Positions 1 through 8,239 of a DNA stretch of 64,000 nucleotides are shown here, in pieces; within the stretch, counting starts at the first letter, position 1; each line of letters opens with the position of its first letter. Source of the stretch: Cryobacterium algoricola (GTDB lineage: Bacteria; Actinomycetota; Actinomycetes; Actinomycetales; Microbacteriaceae). The stretch spans positions 248,001 to 312,000 of the forward strand of contig NZ_SOFG01000024.1 in NCBI RefSeq assembly GCF_004402485.1, read 5' to 3'. A model generated the notes under the pieces. It was not told the origin of the DNA and searched no databases. It worked only from the letters and a program-made list of their open reading frames with translations. Both the position numbers and the translations under genes were made by a program.

Positions 1-599
1 TGCCCGCCCGGTTCGCCGTGTGCACCCAGACCGTGTTCGCAGCGGAGGAGGGGGTGCAGGCGGCGTTCGTCGCCGCGGTCGACCGCCTCGAGGGAAGCGG
101 GCACCTGTCCGCAGTTGAGATCGTCTCCCTCGACCCGTTGACCCGCCTATTCGAGACGTTCCGCACCGTGCAGGCGGCCGAGGCCTGGCACGCCCACGGC
201 GACTGGGTCGACGCCCACCCCGGCACGCTCGGCCCCGACGTGCGCTCCCGTTTCGCGTTCGCCTCGCTCATCGACGAGGACGAGGCAGGCGCGCACCGGA
301 TCGACCTCGCCGAGGCCAGGGAACGGCTCGACGCGGCCCTCGACGGCCGGATCCTGCTGCTGCCCTCCACCTCATCGACCGCGCCGGCCCGCACCTCGTC
401 CGGGGCCCGGATCGAAGCGATCCGCACCGCGACGCTCTCCCTGACCTGCCTCGCCGCGATCGGCGGGTACCCCGCGGTGTCCCTGCCCGGCCTGTCCGTC
501 GCCGGGGCGCCGGTCGGGCTCAGCCTCGTCGGACCGCGTCACTCCGACCTGGCCCTGCTCGACCTGGCCGCCGGGCTCGCTGCGGGGCTCGAGGGCTGA
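1..599 (+). CDS. Amidase-signature family hydrolase, C-terminal fragment (cut by left edge)
   Basis: The frame is open from base 3, so only about the last 199 residues are visible and the true start lies outside the window. The GTG at 18 is internal. The stretch GYPAVSLPG followed by GAPVGLSLVG is the usual C-terminal signature of amidase-signature (AS) enzymes, which hydrolyse C-N amide bonds with a Ser-Ser-Lys triad; that triad would lie upstream and cannot be checked. It sits just before pucG on the same strand, so an amide or ureido intermediate of purine breakdown (allophanate- or oxamate-like) is a reasonable guess, but the substrate cannot be read from this fragment. Confidence 0.7.
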   Translation, partial: PARFAVCTQTVFAAEEGVQAAFVAAVDRLEGSGHLSAVEIVSLDPLTRLFETFRTVQAAEAWHAHGDWVDAHPGTLGPDVRSRFAFASLIDEDEAGAHRIDLAEARERLDAALDGRILLLPSTSSTAPARTSSGARIEAIRTATLSLTCLAAIGGYPAVSLPGLSVAGAPVGLSLVGPRHSDLALLDLAAGLAAGLEG

Positions 600-692
600 G
601 CCCGTCGACGGCCGGCCCCGCGGGCGAGGCCGACGGAATCCCTGACCGAACGCCGGATGCGGCGGGGTAACACCGTGGAAACGCCGCGTGCC

Positions 693-698
693 TAAGCT
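693..698 (+). promoter_or_regulatory. -10 box TAAGCT for a leaderless pucG message
   Basis: TAAGCT ends 6 bases before the GTG start at 705 and no Shine-Dalgarno sequence is present. Transcription from this box would begin at or next to the GTG, giving a leaderless mRNA. No convincing -35 hexamer is visible. Confidence 0.45.
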
Positions 699-704
699 GG
701 TCAT

Positions 705-1994
705 GTGACCTTTCCGCTGCAGTCGACCCCCGTCCCGAGCCTTCCGATCAACCCGCCGCAGCGCCTGCTGATGGGACCGGGGCCGATCAATGCCGACCCA
801 CGGGTGCTGCGTGCCATGTCCGCGCAGCTCGTCGGCCAGTACGACCCGGCGATGACGGGGTATATGACCGAGACGATGGGCCTGTACCGCGACGTATTCC
901 GCACCGGCAATGAGCAGACGCTCCTGATCGACGGCACGGCACGTGCCGGGATCGAGGCGGCACTCGTCTCACTGATCCAGCCGGGAGACCGGGTGCTCGT
1001 GCCCATCTTCGGACGCTTCGGCCACCTCCTCCGCGAGATCGCCGAACGCGTCGGCGCCGAGGTGCACGTGCGGGAGGTGCCGTGGGGCACCGTGTTCACG
1101 CCCGCCGCGATCGAACAGGCGATCATCGAGACCCGGCCGACGCTGCTCGCGATCGTGCACGGCGACACCTCGACGACCCTCGCCCAGCCGCTCGACGAGC
1201 TCGGCGACATCTGCGCCCGGCACGGCGTGCTCTTCTACACCGACGCGACGGCGTCGCTCGGCGGCAACACCTTCGAAGCGGATGCCTGGGGCCTCGACGC
1301 CGTGACCGCCGGCCTGCAGAAGTGCCTCGCCGGGCCATCCGGTTCCGCACCGGCCACCTTCTCGGCCCGCGCCGTCGACGTGATCGACTCCCGCCGGAGC
1401 ATCGAGGCCGGCATCCGGGAGGCCGGGGACGCGGTGCTGCCCAACCGGATCCGCTCGAACTACTTCGACCTCGCCATGCTCTTCGACTACTGGGGTCCGC
1501 GCCGGCTCAACCACCACACCGAGGCCACGACCGCCCTCTACGGCGCCCGCGAGTGCGCGCGCATCCTCGTCGAGGAGGGCATGGCAGAGGCCGTCGCCCG
1601 GCACCGGCTGCACGGCTCGGCGATGCTCGCGGGAGTGCACGGCCTCGGGCTGTCCGTGTTCGGCGACCCGGCCCACCGGATGAACAACGTCGTCGCGGTC
1701 GAGATCCCCGACGGGGTCAACGGTGACGCGGTGCGCGGCACCCTGCTCGAGGACTTCGGCATCGAGATCGGCACCTCGTTCGGACCGCTGCACGGCAAGG
1801 TCTGGCGGATCGGCGTGATGGGCTACAACGCCCGCAAGGACACCGTGCTGACCACCCTCGCGGCGCTCGAGCAGGTGCTCCGGCGCGCGGGGGCATCCGT
1901 CACCGGTGGCGGGGGAGTCGGCGCGGCCTGGGACCTGTACGCCGACGCGGACCGTGACGCTGCTGCGTCCGACGACGCCGCGGTGCTCTCATGA
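705..1994 (+). CDS. pucG: PucG-type (S)-ureidoglycine-glyoxylate aminotransferase (class V PLP enzyme)
   Basis: A 429-residue fold-type I, class V aminotransferase of the alanine-glyoxylate/serine-glyoxylate group. The N-terminus carries LLMGPGP, typical of the family, and the PLP lysine should be K206 in GLQKCLAG, with YTDATAS (about 178-184) supplying the cofactor aspartate. Enzymes in this genomic setting (PucG) move the amino group of ureidoglycine to glyoxylate, giving oxalurate and glycine. The next gene overlaps by 4 bases and encodes the enzyme that makes ureidoglycine, which supports PucG over a generic alanine-glyoxylate aminotransferase. The last ~30 residues are Asp/Ala-rich and look like a tail. 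Start is GTG 705, since the ATG two bases earlier runs straight into a stop. Confidence 0.82.
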   Translation: MTFPLQSTPVPSLPINPPQRLLMGPGPINADPRVLRAMSAQLVGQYDPAMTGYMTETMGLYRDVFRTGNEQTLLIDGTARAGIEAALVSLIQPGDRVLVPIFGRFGHLLREIAERVGAEVHVREVPWGTVFTPAAIEQAIIETRPTLLAIVHGDTSTTLAQPLDELGDICARHGVLFYTDATASLGGNTFEADAWGLDAVTAGLQKCLAGPSGSAPATFSARAVDVIDSRRSIEAGIREAGDAVLPNRIRSNYFDLAMLFDYWGPRRLNHHTEATTALYGARECARILVEEGMAEAVARHRLHGSAMLAGVHGLGLSVFGDPAHRMNNVVAVEIPDGVNGDAVRGTLLEDFGIEIGTSFGPLHGKVWRIGVMGYNARKDTVLTTLAALEQVLRRAGASVTGGGGVGAAWDLYADADRDAAASDDAAVLS

Positions 1995-3322
1995 CGGCCG
2001 CGGTGCCGACCGTGTCGGATGCCGAGGCCGCCGTCATTCTGGCCCGGTGCGACGAGCTCGCCCGGCACTCCTCCCTCACCGACGGGATCGAGCGGACCTA
2101 CCTCTCGGCGGAGCACGCCGCCGTCAACTACCGGGTTGCCGGCTGGATGACCGCAGCAGGGCTCACCACCTGGCAGGATGCCGCCGGCAACCAGTGCGCG
2201 CGCCTGTCCGGCAGTACCCGCGGGCTTCCCGCCCTGATGCTCGGCTCCCATCTCGACACCGTGCGTGCGGCGGGCCGCTATGACGGCATCCTCGGTGTGC
2301 TCGTTGCCATCGCGGTCGCCGGGCGGATCGCCGCCTCCGGCCGCCCGCTGCCGTTCGCGCTCGAGATCGCCGCGTTCGGCGACGAGGAGGGCACCCGCTT
2401 CGGCACGACCCTGCTGGGCAGCCGCGCTGTCGCCGGCACCTGGCTCGAGTCCTGGTGGGACCTGCGCGACGCGGGCGGCGTGAGCCTCCGCGAGGCGTTC
2501 CTCGCCTTCGGGCTCGACCCCGCCAAGGTCGGAGACGCCGCCCGGGCACCCCAGGAACTCCTGGGCTACCTCGAGGCGCACATCGAACAAGGGCCCGTGC
2601 TCGAGGAGGAAGGCCGCGCCCTCGGCGTCGTCACCGGAATCGCCGGGGCCCGCCGCTTCCTGCTCACGGTCACCGGCTCGGCCGGGCATTCCGGGACGCC
2701 GTGGCCCCGCCGCCGCGACGCCCTCGCCGGAGCGGCGGAAGGCATCACCACCATCGAGCGCATTGCGCGTGCCGAGGGGCTCACCGCGACCGTCGGGCAC
2801 CTGCGGGTCTTCCCTGACGCCGTCAACGTCATTCCCGGGAAGGTCGAATTCAGCCTCGACCTGCGCGCTCCCGACGACGCCGACCGGGACCGCGGCTGGA
2901 CACTGATCGAGTCCGCACTCACGGACATCTGCGGCACGCGGGGCCTCGACCTCGCCAGCACCCAGGTGCACGAGGCCGCGGCCGTCGCCTGCTCACCGCG
3001 GTTGCGCGCGGCGATTGCGGCGGGCATCCGCTCGACCGAGCCGACAACGGCACCGGCCGACGCGGCCCGGCCCGACGAGGGCGGATCGGATTCCGGCCCG
3101 GAGGCCCCGGCCGACGACGCCCCGCGCGAGCTGCCCTCGATCGCCGGTCACGACGCGATGGCGATCGCGGCGATCACCGACGTCGGCATGCTCTTCGTGC
3201 GCTGCGCCGGCGGGATCAGCCACCACCCGGACGAGTCGGTCACCGCGGCCGACGTCGCCCTCGCCGTCGACGCCCTCGAGGTGGCCGTCCGAGCCCTCGC
3301 CGCCGACTACCCGGCCCTGTAG
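1991..3322 (+). CDS. allC: Allantoate amidohydrolase (M20 metal-dependent hydrolase)
   Basis: A 443-residue member of the M20/ArgE amidohydrolases (AllC/PucF, N-carbamoyl-amino-acid hydrolase group). Metal-binding motifs are visible: GSHLDTV (H87, D89), YDGILG (D98), the GDEEG acidic pair near 131-133, EAHIEQGP, and a late HH pair in ISHHPDE. It should release ammonia and CO2 from allantoate to give ureidoglycine for PucG. Its ATG overlaps the pucG stop (ATGA), so the two are translationally coupled. Residues roughly 345-375 form an Ala/Pro/Asp-rich insertion before the conserved AGHDAM segment, longer than usual. A carbamoyl-amino-acid amidohydrolase is possible, but context favours allantoate. 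Confidence 0.85.
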   Translation: MTAAVPTVSDAEAAVILARCDELARHSSLTDGIERTYLSAEHAAVNYRVAGWMTAAGLTTWQDAAGNQCARLSGSTRGLPALMLGSHLDTVRAAGRYDGILGVLVAIAVAGRIAASGRPLPFALEIAAFGDEEGTRFGTTLLGSRAVAGTWLESWWDLRDAGGVSLREAFLAFGLDPAKVGDAARAPQELLGYLEAHIEQGPVLEEEGRALGVVTGIAGARRFLLTVTGSAGHSGTPWPRRRDALAGAAEGITTIERIARAEGLTATVGHLRVFPDAVNVIPGKVEFSLDLRAPDDADRDRGWTLIESALTDICGTRGLDLASTQVHEAAAVACSPRLRAAIAAGIRSTEPTTAPADAARPDEGGSDSGPEAPADDAPRELPSIAGHDAMAIAAITDVGMLFVRCAGGISHHPDESVTAADVALAVDALEVAVRALAADYPAL

Positions 3323-3324
3323 TT

Positions 3325-3418
3325 GGCATAACTCCTGCAAATTCTGTTGGCTCACGCAGACCGGCCCGTGTTTCCGGGGCCTCCTGCCGGCCGGCCGGGA
3401 ATGTGCAGGAGTTATGCC
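3325..3418. repeat. Intergenic inverted repeat, 20-bp arms with one mismatch
   Basis: The arms are 3325-3344 and 3399-3418; the first 15 bases (GGCATAACTCCTGCA) pair perfectly and the next five have one mismatch. The ~54-base loop has its own G/C-rich self-complementary stretch. It lies between two convergent genes and the right arm contains the TAA stop of the minus-strand gene. It may be a bidirectional terminator or a copy of a dispersed palindromic element. Confidence 0.75.
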
Positions 3419-4095
3419 TCGGGGACGCCGGGGCGGGTATCGACGTCGGCGCCCGTCGTGAGGTCGCCGCACTCGACAGGGAACACGTCGTGCGAGCGGA
3501 GATACGGGCGCGCCCCGGTATCGCCGGTGAGCTGCGCCCGCAGCGGCTCCCAGTGTGCGCGGCCGATCAGCACCGGATGCCCGGGCCGGCCGCCGAACAC
3601 GGCCTGCCTCAGGCTGTCGCGGGTCACGCCCGCGTCAGCGTCGAGCACCCGCGTCACGGTCGCGGCGTCGAGGTCGGGGACGTCCACGGGGACCACGACG
3701 ACGGCGGCCACGGCCCCGGCGAGGCTCAGGGCCGTGCCGATCCCCGCGCGCAGCGAGGCCGACAGCCCGTCGGCCCAGTCGGCGGCCTGCACGACGACCG
3801 TGCCACGGTCGGCCTCGGGCCCGGCCAACGCAGGGGCCGACCCGTCGATCAGGCCCGCCTCGGCGAGCAGCTCGACGGCCGCGGCGGACTCGGCCCCGAG
3901 CACGACGATCACCGGCGCGCAGCCTGCCGCCCGCAGCACGCCGGCCGTCCGCACGAGCCAGGGCACACCGTCGGCGCCGCGCGCGAGCGCCTTCGGCTGC
4001 CCGAACCGGGAACCGGCCCCCGCTGCCAGCAGAATGCCCGCGACCGGGGCTTTCCCGGCATCCGCCCGGTCGCGCGCTGCGTCTGCATCCACCAT
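3412..4095 (-). CDS. MobA-like molybdenum-cofactor nucleotidyltransferase
   Basis: A ~227-residue single-domain nucleotidyltransferase with the MobA/MocA signature GILLAAGAGSRFGQPKALA near the N-terminus and a VPVDVPDL metal-site motif in the middle. Such proteins attach CMP or GMP to molybdopterin. Beside a xanthine-dehydrogenase-type enzyme the likely product is the cytosine dinucleotide form (MocA/PucB role), but the nucleotide cannot be read directly. I prefer ATG 4095 over ATG 4104 because a TACGAT box ends exactly 7 bases before 4095 and overlaps the upstream ATG, the same leaderless arrangement seen at other genes here. It faces allC and is divergent from uraD-uraH. Confidence 0.78.
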   Translation of the reverse strand: MVDADAARDRADAGKAPVAGILLAAGAGSRFGQPKALARGADGVPWLVRTAGVLRAAGCAPVIVVLGAESAAAVELLAEAGLIDGSAPALAGPEADRGTVVVQAADWADGLSASLRAGIGTALSLAGAVAAVVVVPVDVPDLDAATVTRVLDADAGVTRDSLRQAVFGGRPGHPVLIGRAHWEPLRAQLTGDTGARPYLRSHDVFPVECGDLTTGADVDTRPGVPEA

Positions 4096-4102
4096 GTCCG
4101 CC

Positions 4103-4108
4103 ATCGTA
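4103..4108 (-). promoter_or_regulatory. -10 box TACGAT for the mobA-like gene (leaderless)
   Basis: On the minus strand TACGAT is followed by 7 bases and then ATG 4095. The same TACGAT-N7-ATG layout occurs upstream of the guanine deaminase gene. The divergent uraD-uraH start is only ~55 bases away, so the two promoters share a short region. Confidence 0.45.
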
Positions 4109-4159
4109 TGCGCTGTCGCCGCGGGCGCTCTAGGCTGGACCAGGACGAGGAGAGCTTTC

Positions 4160-5176
4160 ATGAAGAGGATGTCGACACCTGAGCTTCGCGAGGCGCTCCT
4201 GACCTGCCTGGCCGTACCCCGCTGGGCCGATGAGGTCGCGGCACAGTCACCGTTCGAGTCCGCGGCTGCCCTGCTCGCCGCCGCCCGCACGGCCGCGACG
4301 CCGCTCAGCCGCAGCGAGATCGACGAAGCCCTGTCCGGGCATCCGCGGATCGGCGAGACGGCCCGTGGCGACTCGCCGTCCGCGCGATTCTCCCGCCGCG
4401 AGCAGTCCTCGTCGGACGCCACAGACGCCACCCTCGCCGCCGCCATCGCCGAGGGCAACCGGGCGTACGAGGAGCGGTTCGGCCGCGTCTTCCTGATCCG
4501 CGCCGCCGGCCGGTCGCGCACCGAGATCCTCGCCGAACTGCACCGGCGCCTCGCGCTCGACGACGCCGCCGAGTTGAAGATCGTCGGCACCGAGCTGCGC
4601 GACATCGCCCTGCTCCGGCTGGCCACGCTCGCCGGCACCGTCGCCGAGCGGGTCGCCGCGGAGCGCGCGACCGCAGGCGGCTCCGCCGATGCGCCGGCCG
4701 ACCGGGACGTCGTCTCGGCGGTCGTGGCCGACGTCGTTGCCGCGACCGCGGCTGGCACCGACACGAGCACCCGCACACGCAGCGCTATCGAGACCGAGGC
4801 AGCCGCGACCTCGGTGTCCGACTCCGGGAACATCGCGCCCCGAAGCCGCATCACCACCCACGTGCTCGATGCCGTGTCCGGCCGGCCCGCCGCCGGCGTG
4901 CCCGTCGAGCTCGAGCAGCGACTCGAGTCCGGCTGGCACGCGCTCGCAAGCGCCGGCACGGATGCCGACGGCCGGGTTTCCGTGCTCGGCCCGGCCGATC
5001 TTCCCGCGGGTCGGTACCGCCTCACCTTCGACACCGGGCGCTACTTCGCCGGCACCGGCCAGCCGACCCTGTACCCGGAAATCTCGGTGACCATCGACCT
5101 GAGCGACCCGGCCGCGCACTATCACGTGCCGCTGTTGCTCAGCCCCTTCGCCTACTCGACGTACCGCGGCAGCTGA
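4160..5176 (+). CDS. Fused OHCU decarboxylase - 5-hydroxyisourate hydrolase (allantoin synthase)
   Basis: A 338-residue two-domain protein. Residues 1-165 match OHCU decarboxylase (UraD), with the conserved GHPRIGE motif (catalytic H61) and the GNRAYEERFG / IRAAGRSRTEIL segments. Residues ~229-338 are a transthyretin-like HIU hydrolase (UraH) starting ITTHVLD and ending with the diagnostic YRGS tetrapeptide. The ~60 residues between are an Ala/Thr/Asp-rich linker. Together the domains turn the unstable uricase product into (S)-allantoin. GAGGAGAG lies 5 bases before ATG 4160, which fixes the start; a second in-frame ATG is at 4169. The domain order is the same as in plant allantoin synthase. 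It completes the pathway with uricase at 7.3-8.2 kb. Confidence 0.9.
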   Translation: MKRMSTPELREALLTCLAVPRWADEVAAQSPFESAAALLAAARTAATPLSRSEIDEALSGHPRIGETARGDSPSARFSRREQSSSDATDATLAAAIAEGNRAYEERFGRVFLIRAAGRSRTEILAELHRRLALDDAAELKIVGTELRDIALLRLATLAGTVAERVAAERATAGGSADAPADRDVVSAVVADVVAATAAGTDTSTRTRSAIETEAAATSVSDSGNIAPRSRITTHVLDAVSGRPAAGVPVELEQRLESGWHALASAGTDADGRVSVLGPADLPAGRYRLTFDTGRYFAGTGQPTLYPEISVTIDLSDPAAHYHVPLLLSPFAYSTYRGS

Positions 5177-5251
5177 CCCGCGGGATCCGCCGGCCGGCCG
5201 CCGACCCGCCGATCCCGGTGTCCGACCCACACCGCCAGTGAGGAGACCATC

Positions 5252-5665
5252 GTGTCGACGATCCGAGATCGCCTGCCAATATCGCCAGTGAATTCACTGA
5301 TCAGCGCGGCATTCCTGATCGCGGCCGTCGTGGCGGCGGTGCTGGGCAATCTGGTCGGAGCGGCCGTGCTGCTCGGCTTCGCCGTGATCTGGGTCGGAGT
5401 GGCCCGGTACGCCCGCAGTCCCCGGGCATCCGAACAGCTGCGGATCAGTAATTTCGAGTATCGGGACGCCAACGACCGGCGCCTGGCGAGCCGTGCGTTC
5501 GCCGGCGTCGGAATAGTCGCGCTGACGCTCTCTGGCCTCGATGTGATCGGGATGCTCGTGACCGGCCACGAAGACATATCGGTGACCCTCCGCTTCGTGC
5601 TCCTCGCGGCCGCGTTCTCGATCGCGCTCGCGAACGCCCTCGAGAAGGAGCACCCCGAGCCCTGA
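5252..5665 (+). CDS. Small membrane protein of unknown function
   Basis: A 137-residue protein with four likely hydrophobic segments: about 16-33 and 35-50 near the N-terminus and about 84-103 and 112-128 near the C-terminus, with a charged loop (RYARSPRASEQLRISNFEYRD) between the pairs. GAGGAG precedes the GTG 5252 start. I do not recognise a family. It follows uraD-uraH on the same strand by 75 bases and might be co-transcribed, but nothing links it to purine metabolism. Confidence 0.65.
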   Translation: MSTIRDRLPISPVNSLISAAFLIAAVVAAVLGNLVGAAVLLGFAVIWVGVARYARSPRASEQLRISNFEYRDANDRRLASRAFAGVGIVALTLSGLDVIGMLVTGHEDISVTLRFVLLAAAFSIALANALEKEHPEP

Positions 5666-5684
5666 CCGTCGCCGGGGCGCACGG

Positions 5685-5746
5685 GCGCGGGTAGTCCGCC
5701 GCTGCGCGGGTGGTGCGCCACCCGCGCAGCGGCGCAACACCCGCGC
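5685..5746. repeat. REP-like palindromic element, copy 1
   Basis: A perfect 17-bp stem (5697-5713 with 5718-5734, 4-base loop) is surrounded by a second 8-bp pairing (5685-5692 with 5739-5746), giving a long hairpin. It lies between convergent genes and could terminate both. The segment 5697-5750 is clearly related to 14921-14974, differing at only a few positions, so it belongs to a repeat family rather than being a one-off terminator. Confidence 0.8.
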
Positions 5747-5784
5747 TCGGTCCGGTGCGCAGTCCGGCGGGCGGGCGGGCGGCG

Positions 5785-7251
5785 CTACTCGGGGGCCTGC
5801 ACGCGGCGGCCTCGCACGAACACTCCCGTGATCGCGGGCTGGCGCAGCGCGAGCAGCAGGGCGAAGAGGGTCTGGTCCGTGGCCATCCGCTCGTCGTCCG
5901 CCCGGATGCCGCGGTTCAGCACGGTCGCGAGCGGTTCCCAGCGGTCCGGCTCGATGAGCAGGAAGTCGGCGTCCTTGCCCACGTCGAAGTTGCCGAACCG
6001 GGCCTCCATGTCGAGGGCGCGGGCTCCGGCGAGGGTCCCGGTGAAGAGCAGCGCGGCCGGGTCGAGCGAGAGCCCGGCGTCGCCCGGCTCCGACAGGTGC
6101 ACCTTGAAGCAGTCGTTGAGCACCCGCGAGATCAGCCACTCGTCGCCGGCGCCGATGTCCGAGCCGATTGCGACGTTCACGCCGAACGACGTCGTGCGCA
6201 GCCACGGCATCGTGCCGGAGCCGAGGAACTGCTGCGAGGTCGGGCAGTGCGCCACCGAGGTGCCTGACTCTGCGAGTCGGGAGAGCTCGGCATCCTCGCA
6301 GTGCACCGCGTGGGCGAGAATGCTGCGCCGCCCGAGCAGGCTCGACCCGCCCCGCTGCGATCCCGGCAGAAACAGCCCGTCGTAGGTGTCGAGGTAGGTG
6401 TCGACCCCGTACACCGCCTTCACGGCGTCGATCTCGCCGGTGCCCGGGCGGTTGTTCTCGTTGAGGTGCGAGTGGAAGTACACGCCGCGTTCGCGCGCGT
6501 CGTCGTAGAGCTCGCCGAGGCCGGCGAGGGTCGTCGGGGTCACCGAGAGGCTGAACCGGGGCACGACCGCGACCTGGAGCAGCGCCGTCGCGGGGTCGCC
6601 GGTGTCGACGGCGTGCCAGCGGTCGATTTCCGCGCTGATCAGGTCGAGGGCCTCGGTCTCGCCGGTCAGGAGTGCGCCGGCAGGGCCGGACCCGACCGTC
6701 TGCACCCCGCGCCCGCTGACCAGGCGCAGGCCGGCGGCCTGGCTCTCGGCGAAGAGGGCGTCCTGGGCGTGCGGGAACGCCGACCCGAAGACGAGGGCGC
6801 TCGTGGTGCCGGCAGCGACGCGGCGCCGGGTGAAGTCGCGGGCGATCCGCGCCGCGAACTCGGGGTCCTGCAGCCGGGTCTCCGCGGGGAACACGCAGTT
6901 GTCGAGCCATTCGAGCAGCTGGCCGCCGCCATACGCATCGGTCGAGTAGGTCTGCGGGTAGTGCAGGTGGGTGTCGACGAAGCCCGGCAGGATGAACCCG
7001 CCGCGGTTGTCGGTCACCGGGAGGTCGCGGAAGCCGGCCGGGAGCTCGGCGAACGGCCCGGCCCAGGCGATCGTGCCGTCCGGAGCGGTGACGAGGGCGC
7101 CGTCCGGCACCGAGACGAGGTGCTCCCTGGCGTCGGCGACGACCGGGGATCCCGCGATGTGGAAGACGTGGCCGCGGTAGACGTGACCGGGGGCCGAGGC
7201 CGCGCGGGACGGCGTGGAGCCGGGAGCCGGGGCGTGCGCTGGGGTACTCAT
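5785..7251 (-). CDS. guaD: Guanine deaminase
   Basis: A 488-residue amidohydrolase-superfamily enzyme. The metal-site motif PGFVDTHLHYPQ (H95, H97) and a later HCPTSQQFLGSG with GSDIGAG are close to the guanine deaminase consensus. It converts guanine to xanthine and ammonia, feeding the molybdenum dehydrogenase at 15.8-19.6 kb. The first ~22 residues are Pro/Ala/Ser-rich and probably not part of the fold. TACGAT ends 7 bases before ATG 7251, indicating a leaderless start there rather than at the adjacent GTG 7254. It is last in a same-strand series with uricase, allantoinase and the ADA-like gene. Confidence 0.9.
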   Translation of the reverse strand: MSTPAHAPAPGSTPSRAASAPGHVYRGHVFHIAGSPVVADAREHLVSVPDGALVTAPDGTIAWAGPFAELPAGFRDLPVTDNRGGFILPGFVDTHLHYPQTYSTDAYGGGQLLEWLDNCVFPAETRLQDPEFAARIARDFTRRRVAAGTTSALVFGSAFPHAQDALFAESQAAGLRLVSGRGVQTVGSGPAGALLTGETEALDLISAEIDRWHAVDTGDPATALLQVAVVPRFSLSVTPTTLAGLGELYDDARERGVYFHSHLNENNRPGTGEIDAVKAVYGVDTYLDTYDGLFLPGSQRGGSSLLGRRSILAHAVHCEDAELSRLAESGTSVAHCPTSQQFLGSGTMPWLRTTSFGVNVAIGSDIGAGDEWLISRVLNDCFKVHLSEPGDAGLSLDPAALLFTGTLAGARALDMEARFGNFDVGKDADFLLIEPDRWEPLATVLNRGIRADDERMATDQTLFALLLALRQPAITGVFVRGRRVQAPE

Positions 7252-7258
7252 CACGGCA

Positions 7259-7264
7259 ATCGTA
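7259..7264 (-). promoter_or_regulatory. -10 box TACGAT for guaD (leaderless)
   Basis: The minus strand reads TACGAT, seven bases, then ATG 7251. It lies in the 41-base gap between uricase and guaD, so guaD can have its own leaderless transcript besides any read-through from uricase. Confidence 0.45.
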
Positions 7265-7292
7265 TGGGCTGGGGCAACCGGACGCCGCGCAC

Positions 7293-8198
7293 CTAGACGA
7301 GCCCGGTGTACGAGTCCCAGGCGGGCCCGGCGTCCGCGGCGTCGTCGTGCAGCACGGTCGCCTGGATCAGCCCGTAGGGGCGGTCGGCGGCGTGGTACAC
7401 CTCGTTGTCGTTGGCGACGCCGAAGGGGGAGAGGTCGTAGAGGAAGTGGTGCTTGTTCGGCGCGGACAGGCGCACCTCGGCGATGACCGGGAACGCCTCG
7501 AGCACGGCGCGCCCCATCTCGAAGAGCGTCTGCTGCAGGGCGAGGGAGTGCACGGTCGCGAACTGGCTGACGAGCACCTGCTTGATGCCGGCGTAGGTTG
7601 CTTCCCAGTCGACATCCGTCGTGGCGAACCGCCAGCCGGCCGTGAGCGAGGTCGCCATCACCCGGTCGGAGGTGGGCTGCAAGAGCGTGTAAGGATCCTG
7701 CATGAAGCCGGCGAACTCCGAGCCGGTCGACTTGAGGATCACGAGGTCTTTGAGACCGCCGATCACCCAGCTGCGCCGGTCAGCGCCCATGCCCTCGACC
7801 GTGATCGCTGCGGTGCGCACTTCCTGGCCGCGCCGCACCCAGGTGTGGTCGTGCTCGCTGCCGTCGACGAGCACCCGTTGCCAGGCGAATTCCTCGATCT
7901 CGACCCGGGCGTTGTGCACGGGCTCGACCGTGTCCACGAAGTGGGTGGCGAGGTCGAGCCCGTAGCTCTCGATCGAGAGCAGCCCCTTCTCCTTGGCGAA
8001 GGAGTACGCGGTCTGCTTCTGGGTGTCGGTCGGCAGCACGTTCAGCTGGTCGCCCGCGAGGTGCGCCCTGGCGAAGTCGCCGCGGAGCGCGGTCGAGACG
8101 CTGATGTCGTGGATCTCGTGCCGCGGCGAGTCGCGGTAGATGCGCACGACCCGGTTTTCCGCTTTTCCGTACCGGTTGGGTCCGAGGATGATCGACAT
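7293..8198 (-). CDS. uox: Urate oxidase (uricase)
   Basis: A 301-residue cofactor-free uricase, the usual length for the family. Recognisable blocks are ILGPNRYGKA at the N-terminus, LPTDTQKQTAY (containing the active-site Thr), TGSEFAGFMQDPYT in the middle, and NKHHFLYDLSPFG followed by NDNEVYHAADRPYG near the end. It oxidises urate to 5-hydroxyisourate, the substrate of the UraH domain at 4.8-5.2 kb. AAGGAG lies upstream of ATG 8198 at normal spacing. The stop of the allantoinase gene is 41 bases upstream, so the two are likely co-transcribed. Confidence 0.95.
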   Translation of the reverse strand: MSIILGPNRYGKAENRVVRIYRDSPRHEIHDISVSTALRGDFARAHLAGDQLNVLPTDTQKQTAYSFAKEKGLLSIESYGLDLATHFVDTVEPVHNARVEIEEFAWQRVLVDGSEHDHTWVRRGQEVRTAAITVEGMGADRRSWVIGGLKDLVILKSTGSEFAGFMQDPYTLLQPTSDRVMATSLTAGWRFATTDVDWEATYAGIKQVLVSQFATVHSLALQQTLFEMGRAVLEAFPVIAEVRLSAPNKHHFLYDLSPFGVANDNEVYHAADRPYGLIQATVLHDDAADAGPAWDSYTGLV

Positions 8199-8239
8199 CG
8201 GATGGTGCTCCTTCTGGAGGGTGGGGAAGGGGTGGGGAA

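Noticed and set aside
3347..4159. Upstream extension of the uraD-uraH fusion frame
   Set aside because: The region is antisense to the mobA-like gene, has shadow-type composition, and the ribosome site plus UraD similarity begin at ATG 4160.
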